Assembly: GCA_001564135.1 (NCBI GenBank)
Contig: LKNH01000060.1
Span: 1 to 10,906 of the forward strand
DNA: 10,906 nucleotides
Direction: 5' to 3'
DNA from: Halobacteriaceae archaeon Tc-Br11_E2g27
Lineage (GTDB): Archaea > Halobacteriota > Halobacteria > Halobacteriales > Haloarculaceae
The position numbers were made by a program, and so were the translations under genes. Positions 1 to 5,217 of this stretch are shown here, one piece after another. Position 1 is the stretch's first letter. Every line of letters begins with the position of its first letter. The notes under the pieces were generated by a model, which was not told where the DNA came from, made no database searches, and was given only the letters and a program-made list of their open reading frames with translations.

Positions 1-722
1 AAACAATCACAGCGGCGAAGGCGGCTACGGAAGAAGGGCTCCCCCTGCAGATTAACACGACAGTCTGTCAGGAAACTGTCGGTGAACTGCCGGAGATTCG
101 TGACCTCGTCGATGAACTGGGAGCGGTTCTCTGGTCGGTGTTCTTTCTGGTTCCAGTCGGCCGCGGGGCTGTTCTTGACCCAATTGACCCGGAGACCGCC
201 GAGACGGTGATGGAGTGGTTACACGAGGTACAATCTGAGGCCTCATTTGGAATAAAAACGACCGAGGCACCACACTACCGACGGGTTGCGCTCCAGCAAA
301 AGCAGGTCGATAATCAGGACCGAATGAAACCGGATGGAATTGGGCGACGGACTGGGATTACGGCCGGTGATGGCTTTGCATTCGTGAGTCACATTGGTGA
401 TGTCTATCCCTCCGGCTTTCTGCCGCGGTCGGCCGGAAATATCCGGGAAACCGGAATCGTCGATATATATCAAAACGCCCCATTGTTCACAAATCTCCGA
501 CAGAAAAACGCTCTCAAAGGCAAATGTGGTGCCTGCCCGTTCCGACGGGTCTGTGGAGGGAGTCGCTCGCGTGCCTATGCACACACCGGTGACCCACTGG
601 AGAGCGACCCACTCTGTTCGTTTGTCCCTGAGGGATACGATGGTCCATTACCCGATTCCTGGAACAAAGGTGGTGATGGTATGACTCCCCGGTCCGACCT
701 CCAATTCTCATTTTCTCATTAA
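1..722 (+). CDS. Radical SAM/SPASM protein, TIGR04053/AhbD-like, C-terminal part
   Basis: The reading frame is open from the first base (frame starting at position 3) to TAA at 720-722, so the N-terminus with the CxxxCxxC radical-SAM cluster motif lies outside the window. The visible part has the end of the TIM barrel (LQINTTV followed by the GAVLWSVFFLVP strand region) and then a SPASM-type C-terminal domain. That domain holds FVSHIGDVYPSGFLP, a GNIRETGIVDIYQ segment and a cysteine set C-x2-C-x5-C-x20-C from codon 525 to codon 615, including CGGSRSRAYA. These are hallmarks of the TIGR04053 family, related to AhbC/AhbD enzymes of siroheme-dependent heme synthesis and to peptide-modifying SPASM enzymes. 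Haloarchaeal members are often annotated as heme biosynthesis proteins. The exact substrate cannot be told from this fragment. It converges on the next gene, with overlapping stop codons. Confidence 0.85.
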   Translation, partial: TITAAKAATEEGLPLQINTTVCQETVGELPEIRDLVDELGAVLWSVFFLVPVGRGAVLDPIDPETAETVMEWLHEVQSEASFGIKTTEAPHYRRVALQQKQVDNQDRMKPDGIGRRTGITAGDGFAFVSHIGDVYPSGFLPRSAGNIRETGIVDIYQNAPLFTNLRQKNALKGKCGACPFRRVCGGSRSRAYAHTGDPLESDPLCSFVPEGYDGPLPDSWNKGGDGMTPRSDLQFSFSH

Positions 723-1429
723 CGTGTAAGCAACCGCTTTGCGCGCTTTCGGTCTGCTGGCTCATTCACGTTCACCCGCCAGCCATCTAGTTCGACTGCC
801 TCGACGGTTGCCCCTGTCGCCAGCAGTTGATTGATGACATCTGGCAGTTCGTACTCTCCACGCTCGGATGGGTCGACCGCCTGATACGCATCAAAAAATC
901 GGGTGGACAGTCCATACACACCGGTCGTAATCTGATTGGAAGGGGGATTGTCGGGTTTTTCAACGAGCCGTTTTACGCGTCTATCCTCGTCCGTCACCAC
1001 CACGCCCGTTGTTCGAGCGGTTCCTTTGTCTGCGGTTTCAGTGAGCAACGTGACATCCGTCGATGGCTGCTGTTGGGTCCGAAAGACGGATTGCGGGGAA
1101 AACCCGAGGACATTGTCCCCATTGACTACAAGAAAGTCATCGGAAACCAACGGTTCGGCCTGGGCAATTGCGTGTGCCAACCCCTGCTGTTTCTCTTGTC
1201 GGACATAATCCAGCGAGAGCGAATCGTATCTCTCCCCGTACTGGTTCACAATTTGTTCACCCCGATACCCAACAACGATAATCACCTCCGTCAGTACCGT
1301 CTCCGTCAGTCGGTCAAGCAAATGCGACAACAGTGGCTTCCCTGCGATATCTACAAGCGCCTTGGGTTGTGTCTCCGTCAACGGGCGCAACCGTGTTCCT
1401 TTCCCCGCTGCTGGAATGACGGCCTGCAT
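719..1429 (-). CDS. Sugar-phosphate nucleotidyltransferase (AglF/RmlA-like)
   Basis: A 236-aa protein that should transfer a nucleotidyl group from NTP to a sugar 1-phosphate, giving an NDP-sugar in the cytoplasm. The N-terminal signature AAGKGTRLRPLTETQPKAL (residues 7-25) holds the nucleotide-binding glycine loop and the catalytic Lys23. Other family landmarks are QQGLAHA (82-87 region), the metal/nucleotide motif NGDN (103-106), VEKP (156-159) and GEYELPD (191-197). It is a single-domain enzyme without a C-terminal left-handed beta-helix, close in size to Haloferax AglF, a glucose-1-phosphate uridylyltransferase of N-glycosylation. The usual Asp of the late 'W-x-D-x-G-x-P-E-D' motif appears as Asn220 (GWRVNVNEP). 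The ATG at 1429 starts directly at the conserved MQAVIPAAGKG. Base and sugar specificity cannot be assigned. A phosphohexomutase lies nearby and could supply the sugar 1-phosphate. Confidence 0.88.
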   Translation of the reverse strand: MQAVIPAAGKGTRLRPLTETQPKALVDIAGKPLLSHLLDRLTETVLTEVIIVVGYRGEQIVNQYGERYDSLSLDYVRQEKQQGLAHAIAQAEPLVSDDFLVVNGDNVLGFSPQSVFRTQQQPSTDVTLLTETADKGTARTTGVVVTDEDRRVKRLVEKPDNPPSNQITTGVYGLSTRFFDAYQAVDPSERGEYELPDVINQLLATGATVEAVELDGWRVNVNEPADRKRAKRLLTR

Positions 1430-1467
1430 GAATGAATTAATACAACGAGCGACCGAACAAATAGCTA
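1430..1467. promoter_or_regulatory. Bidirectional promoter region between divergent genes
   Basis: Only 38 bp separate the two divergent start codons, so both promoters must lie here or inside the neighbouring genes. ATTAATAC at 1436-1443 is a TATA-like box about 28 nt before the ATG at 1468, the spacing expected for a leaderless haloarchaeal transcript. On the minus strand TATTTG (1463-1458) lies 29-34 nt before the ATG at 1429. The assignment rests on position and composition only. Confidence 0.45.
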
Positions 1468-2379
1468 ATGACCGGCGATGATTCGGGGAAACCTCTCGAT
1501 GAAGGCGTTGCAGACCTACACATGCACACCACTGCGTCTGATGGGACGCTCACTGTCGCTGAACGGGTTGCACTTGCGGAGGAACGCTCCCTCTCAGCAA
1601 TTGCTATCACTGACCACGATACGCTCTCTGCTGACCTCTCTGAACCGGTAACAACGATTGGGTCCGTCGACGTTATCGCTGGCGTTGAAGTACGCGCGGA
1701 CCTCTTCAATACGAAGATTGAGATACTTGGATACTTTCTCGACCCTGCTGACGAGCAGTTACAGGAGTTACTTGCACAGGCCCGGGAATTTCGTACCCGG
1801 CGAAATACCGAACTTGTCGAGCGGCTTGCCCGTGTTGCGGACCTCGATATTACGTACGAATCTCTCGCTGATTCGGTAGAGGGGGCGCTGGGACGACCGC
1901 ACCTTGCAGAAGTGCTCGTAGAAAACGGACGAGTTGATTCGATACAGGAGGCCTTCAACGAGTATCTAGCCAGAGATGGCGAGGTCTACGTTCCGATGGA
2001 ACGACTCGATGCCCCAGCAGTCATTGAAACGCTCCATGCCGCGGGTGGCGTCACGTCTCTTGCTCACCCGGGACGAATCCGAGCAGACACTAAACAGGTT
2101 GAACAGATGGTAGAGCGCCTTGTTGAACTGGGAATCGACGGCCTCGAAGTCTGGTACCCGTATGGCGCAGTCACGGCTGTGGACGATTTACCTATCACTC
2201 CTGACCGTGCGCTTGAACTAGCACACCGCTATGACCTCATCCCGACAGGCGGCTCTGATTGTCACGGCCCAGGCTCGGAGAAGTTCAGACTCGGAGAAGT
2301 GCGAGTTCCTGTTGAAACAGTTGACGCGCTTAGAGCACGTCATGCAGAATTGGCTGCTGAACGGGCTGAGAAACCGTAG
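1468..2379 (+). CDS. PHP-domain phosphoesterase (TrpH/YciV-like)
   Basis: A 303-aa cytoplasmic metal-dependent phosphoesterase of the PHP superfamily. Metal-binding motifs are complete: H18-M-H20 with D25 (DLHMHTTASDGTL), TDHDT at 49-52, GVEVR with E74, H145 in GRPHLAE, H200 in LAHPGR, and GSDCHG with D264 and H266. The layout matches the TrpH/YciV group, whose studied members act as 3',5'-nucleotide bisphosphatases or trim 5' ends of RNA. The substrate here is an inference. The start is fixed: an in-frame TAG at 1462-1464 lies just upstream of ATG 1468. The gene is monocistronic and ends 1 bp from the stop of the convergent mutase gene. Confidence 0.88.
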   Translation: MTGDDSGKPLDEGVADLHMHTTASDGTLTVAERVALAEERSLSAIAITDHDTLSADLSEPVTTIGSVDVIAGVEVRADLFNTKIEILGYFLDPADEQLQELLAQAREFRTRRNTELVERLARVADLDITYESLADSVEGALGRPHLAEVLVENGRVDSIQEAFNEYLARDGEVYVPMERLDAPAVIETLHAAGGVTSLAHPGRIRADTKQVEQMVERLVELGIDGLEVWYPYGAVTAVDDLPITPDRALELAHRYDLIPTGGSDCHGPGSEKFRLGEVRVPVETVDALRARHAELAAERAEKP

Positions 2380-2380
2380 T

Positions 2381-3694
2381 TCACTGCGCATCCGCGACCA
2401 GTGACAGTGCTTCCTCAAACAGGGCATCAGCCCGCGTCGAATCGCGCGCTTCCGCGGTCACGCGAATTACTGGCTGGGTTCCGCTGGCCCGAAGTAAGAA
2501 CCACCCATCATCAGTTTCGACGCGAACGCCATCCAGCGTTTCAACCCGGTCAAACCGCTCAGTGATTGTTTCCGAAAGGTGACTCATCACGCCCGACTTA
2601 TCCGAAACCTCGATAGAATCTCGGCGAATTGGATACTGGTCGACGTGTTCAACGAGGGCCGAAAGCGGTCCTCGCGTTTCAACGAGCTCGACGAGTTTGC
2701 ACGCTGCAAGCGGCCCATCCGGACAGAGCGTCTCTTCCGGCCAAATCCAGGCACCGCTTGGCTCGCCACCGAAGACGACAGCAGGAGCGGTCGATTCTTC
2801 GGCGACGTAGACGTCTCCGACTTTCGTCCGGATGAGCGAAGCTCCCGAGCGAGATAATGCATCTTCGACGGCAAGACTTGTATCGACAGGCGCTGCAACG
2901 CTGTCCCCCTCACCTGCTTCGGCCGTTGCAAAGAGCGTCAACAGCACATCTTTCGGAACGAACCGCCCGCGTTCATCCACCGCCATCATCCGGTCTGCAT
3001 CGCCATCGTGAGCAATACCGAGGTCGCTTTCCGTGCCTGCAACGGTTTGCATTAACGCGTCAAGTGTCTCTTCGTTGGGCTCGCTCGGTCGGGCCGGAAA
3101 CGCACCGTTTGGCTCGCCGTTCAGTGTCGTCACGTCACAGCCGAGCGAATCAAGTGTTCGTGCCGTAATCTGTCCCGTTCCGTTGCCAATATCAACGACA
3201 ACCGATGGCTCAGATGCTATCGAGACTGCCGATTCGATGGCTGACTGGTGGAACCTGTCAAGTCCCTGAACCGTTTGCTCGTCCCCAAACCCATCCCACT
3301 GGGCAAACTGATACTCACTCTCTTCGATACGAGCAGTAATCGCTTCTCTTTGAAGCGGCCCGAACGCCTTTCCCGACCGATTCCAGAGCTTGAGTCCGTT
3401 GTCTGTCGGCGGGTTGTGAGACGCAGTAATGATAATCCCAGCATCTGCATCCAGTTTCTCAACGCCACGAGCCAGTGTTGGTGTTGCAACGACACCGCCA
3501 CGCAGGACTGTACTTCCACATTCGCGAAGTCCTGCACTCACTGCATCGGCAAAGACACAGCCACTTTCTCTGACATCTTTTCCAACCAGAACCTGTTCGT
3601 ATCCCTCCGAGGCAACAGCACGACCGACAGCCAGTGCAACATCGGCAGTGACTGCTTCGCCAACTGGACCGCGGATACCGCTCGTTCCGAACAT
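2381..3694 (-). CDS. Phosphohexomutase (phosphoglucomutase/phosphomannomutase/GlmM family)
   Basis: A 437-aa alpha-D-phosphohexomutase that interconverts sugar 6-phosphates and 1-phosphates through a phosphoserine. All four signature sites are present: MFGTSGIRGP at the N-terminus, active-site TASHNP with Ser92, metal-binding DGDADR (230-235), the sugar-specificity loop GGEPSGAWI (309-317) and the phosphate-binding loop RASGTQP (402-408). That last loop has Ala and Gln where bacterial members usually have RPSGTEP. Length is normal for archaeal family members, which are variously annotated as glmM, pgm or manB; the sequence does not settle glucose, mannose or glucosamine use. Its likely role is precursor supply for glycans, in line with the nearby nucleotidyltransferase. 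The 72 bp before the start are free for its own promoter. A TACAAA-like box near 3719-3724 is a weak candidate. Confidence 0.92.
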   Translation of the reverse strand: MFGTSGIRGPVGEAVTADVALAVGRAVASEGYEQVLVGKDVRESGCVFADAVSAGLRECGSTVLRGGVVATPTLARGVEKLDADAGIIITASHNPPTDNGLKLWNRSGKAFGPLQREAITARIEESEYQFAQWDGFGDEQTVQGLDRFHQSAIESAVSIASEPSVVVDIGNGTGQITARTLDSLGCDVTTLNGEPNGAFPARPSEPNEETLDALMQTVAGTESDLGIAHDGDADRMMAVDERGRFVPKDVLLTLFATAEAGEGDSVAAPVDTSLAVEDALSRSGASLIRTKVGDVYVAEESTAPAVVFGGEPSGAWIWPEETLCPDGPLAACKLVELVETRGPLSALVEHVDQYPIRRDSIEVSDKSGVMSHLSETITERFDRVETLDGVRVETDDGWFLLRASGTQPVIRVTAEARDSTRADALFEEALSLVADAQ

Positions 3695-3766
3695 ACTGAT
3701 ACTGACGACGAACGGACCTTTGTACCTACGGGTAAGAGAACGTATTTCACAAGCAATCGTGAACAG

Positions 3767-4198
3767 TCACTGACTCTGTTCAAGTTCGCCTGTCAGCAAC
3801 CCACAGACATCCGCTTCTGCATCGAAACAGTCGGGGCAGTCCGGACTGCGGTCGATAATCGTATCAAGGCGCTCAGCGACCGTCTCATCGATAACAGGCT
3901 CCAACTGTTTGGCCTCCGCACGAAACTCCTCGACTTCGAGCACTTCATAGAGGAAGCGCTCGATAATACAGTAATGTTTCAGCGCTTCTCGTGCCCTGAG
4001 AATGCCTTCATCGGTGAGTTTCACTCCTTTGTACTTTTCATGGATGCAGAGTTCTCTCCCCTCGAGTTTTCCAATCATCTCGTTTGCACTCGCCGGGCTC
4101 ACATCCAGCAGTTCCGCAATTGAACCCGTCGAGGCGGGCCCGTTTTCGATATCCTGTACCAGATAGATTGCTTTGAGATATTGGTCAGCAGTGTTCAT
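3767..4198 (-). CDS. DtxR/MntR-family regulator with atypical metal site
   Basis: A 143-aa protein with an N-terminal winged helix-turn-helix (about residues 5-65: QYLKAIYLVQD, recognition segment SPASANEMIGKLEGREL, wing HEKYKGVKLTDEG) and a helical dimerisation domain (70-118). There is no SH3-like third domain, as in MntR. An ungapped alignment from my memory of Bacillus subtilis MntR puts its ligands D8, E11, H77, E99, E102 and H103 at Q6, K9, Y76, K97, E100 and P101, so only one is kept. The C-terminus carries CPDCFDAEADVC (C121, C124, C132), with further cysteines at 51 and 77. The family normally represses metal-uptake or storage genes in response to Fe or Mn. It is the second gene after a ferritin-like gene: stop TGA at 4202-4200, one base, then ATG. 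GGAGG at 4210-4206 sits 7 nt before the start. Sensing of metal, redox state or an Fe-S cluster through the cysteines is inference. Confidence 0.85.
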   Translation of the reverse strand: MNTADQYLKAIYLVQDIENGPASTGSIAELLDVSPASANEMIGKLEGRELCIHEKYKGVKLTDEGILRAREALKHYCIIERFLYEVLEVEEFRAEAKQLEPVIDETVAERLDTIIDRSPDCPDCFDAEADVCGLLTGELEQSQ

Positions 4199-4199
4199 A

Positions 4200-4679
4200 T
4201 CAGTCCCTCCGCTCCATCAGTTCAGTCACTTCTTCGACACCCTCCTTTTCCTCCGCTCGGAGTTCGCGGAGCGTCGAAAGGACGTGCTCTCGGTCGATGC
4301 TAAAGGCGGTATCTGTTTCCTCGATTGCTTCAATCAGGTCATCGTAGAATTTGTACGCCGTTTCCTCGTTACAGAGTTGGTCATACAACACGCCGTCAAA
4401 GTCCTGGTCTGCCTCGTATTGTTCCTCGACGAGCCGTTGAATCTCCTCGAACCCAATCGTTTCAGCATCCAGTTCCGCGACTAGTTCCTCAAGACGCTGA
4501 CGGTGGTCTGCAGACTCCGTTGCGGCTTCTTCAAGCAACTCCTTGGTTTCGTCATCGAGGTCTTCGGTCTCTGCTGCATGCTTTGCAGCGCGCGCCTCAA
4601 CCACTTCTTCAAGGACAATCCCAATCTGTAGCAGACGAGCGAGTTGGTGGTCAGAGCCTACTGGCGTGCGAAGGCTCAT
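4200..4679 (-). CDS. Ferritin-like (rubrerythrin-type) four-helix protein
   Basis: A 159-aa, very acidic, almost wholly helical protein. Predicted helices are about 11-37 (HQLARLLQIG, with E24/E25 and E28), 44-70 (E55, H59), 80-120 (EETAYKFYDD with E105/E106, Y109, Y112) and 128-157 (EHVLSTLRELRAEEKEGVEEV). This is the pattern of the ferritin-like superfamily, whose members store iron or reduce peroxide. However, the classical ExxH pairs are not clear: helix 2 has E-x3-H and the last helix has EEKEG without His. Iron binding is therefore likely but unproven. I start at ATG 4679 because GGAGGAGGT lies just upstream; an in-frame ATG at 4742 would add 21 residues of non-helical sequence and bury that Shine-Dalgarno. 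It is the first gene of an operon with the DtxR-like regulator, suggesting joint iron or oxidative-stress control. Confidence 0.75.
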   Translation of the reverse strand: MSLRTPVGSDHQLARLLQIGIVLEEVVEARAAKHAAETEDLDDETKELLEEAATESADHRQRLEELVAELDAETIGFEEIQRLVEEQYEADQDFDGVLYDQLCNEETAYKFYDDLIEAIEETDTAFSIDREHVLSTLRELRAEEKEGVEEVTELMERRD

Positions 4680-4700
4680 TGTGACCTCCTCCTCGGGAAA
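4680..4700 (-). promoter_or_regulatory. Strong Shine-Dalgarno before the ferritin-like gene
   Basis: On the minus strand the bases before ATG 4679 read GAGGAGGAGGTCACA. The GGAGGAGGT core is complementary to the archaeal 16S rRNA 3' end and sits about 5-6 nt before the ATG. It decides the start over the ATG 63 nt upstream and implies a transcript with a 5' leader. Confidence 0.75.
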
Positions 4701-4734
4701 GGAACTGATAGATAGCTGCTCATACGACAACCAC

Positions 4735-4756
4735 AGGTTCACGCGAACTTAAGCCT
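4735..4756 (-). promoter_or_regulatory. Candidate operator and TATA box of the ferritin-like/DtxR-like operon
   Basis: An inverted repeat GTTC-ACGC-GAAC occupies 4737-4748 and directly abuts the AT-rich CTTAAG (4748-4753), which can serve as a TATA-like box for minus-strand transcription starting near 4725. A dyad touching the TATA box is where an archaeal repressor would block TBP/TFB, and the operon's own second gene encodes a DtxR-like regulator. The dyad is short and its role is inferred from position. Confidence 0.4.
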
Positions 4757-4813
4757 CCCTGTCGTCTCCAAACATACTCTCTTCATACTTCCGGACGTAA
4801 CTTCGGGACCATA

Positions 4814-4835
4814 CTCGCCACCACGGGGTGGCGAG
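4814..4835. terminator. GC-rich perfect hairpin, possible terminator
   Basis: The arms CTCGCCACC (4814-4822) and GGTGGCGAG (4827-4835) pair perfectly over 9 bp around the 4-base loop ACGG. It lies 29-50 nt past the stop codon of the minus-strand membrane-protein gene and before the ferritin operon promoter, as expected of a terminator or transcript-end structure. No T-run follows on either strand, so classical intrinsic termination is not shown. Confidence 0.45.
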
Positions 4836-4863
4836 ATTGTTCAATAGCTTCCGCCCAGTAGTA

Positions 4864-5217
4864 TCAAACGACGCCGCGAACGAGACTTCCCAGCACCGCC
4901 GCTCCGAGTGCCATGGCTACGGGGATGACGACAAAGATGCCCATGCCAAAAACGGCACCGACTGCACCACCCCATGCAAGCCACACACCCCACGCGAGGA
5001 TGACGATAATCCCGAATCCCACACCAGCCAATATCGCACGTGAGAGTGAGGTAGCGACTAATCCCACCAAAGCACCACCGACCACGATGCCTAGCCACGA
5101 AAGCGTTGAGAGGGCTATGCCAACGGCAATTGCTCCTATCATCGCAAGCCAGTGTATTCGGGGGTCCGTTCGTATTCGTCGAACTCTCACCGTCTGCTCT
5201 GCCTGTTTTTCCGTCAT
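4864..5217 (-). CDS. Small four-helix membrane protein, unknown function
   Basis: A 117-aa hydrophobic protein. After a charged, Arg-rich N-terminus (residues 1-20, RVRRIRTDPR, likely cytosolic by the positive-inside rule) come about four membrane segments near 22-38, 40-57, 60-82 and 86-112. The segments are rich in Gly, Ala and Val, with small-residue packing motifs. There are no catalytic-looking polar residues inside the membrane. I recognise no family. The ATG at 5217 overlaps the stop of the upstream acylase gene (ATGA) and has AGGAGG at 5230-5225, 7 nt before it, so translation is coupled. Context suggests a membrane partner, anchor or immunity-type protein for the exported acylase, but nothing in the sequence proves this. 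Confidence 0.8.
   Translation of the reverse strand: MTEKQAEQTVRVRRIRTDPRIHWLAMIGAIAVGIALSTLSWLGIVVGGALVGLVATSLSRAILAGVGFGIIVILAWGVWLAWGGAVGAVFGMGIFVVIPVAMALGAAVLGSLVRGVV

Noticed and set aside
827..1435. Plus-strand open frame of 202 codons
   Set aside because: It runs antisense within the nucleotidyltransferase gene, whose motifs are unmistakable; the translation has no family features.
3248..4123. Plus-strand open frame of 291 codons
   Set aside because: It is antisense to the phosphohexomutase and the DtxR-like regulator, both clear family members, and its translation shows no recognisable domain.
4680..4742. Upstream ATG at 4742 for the ferritin-like gene
   Set aside because: It would add 21 residues unlike the helical domain and place the strong GGAGGAGGT inside the coding region; ATG 4679 fits better.
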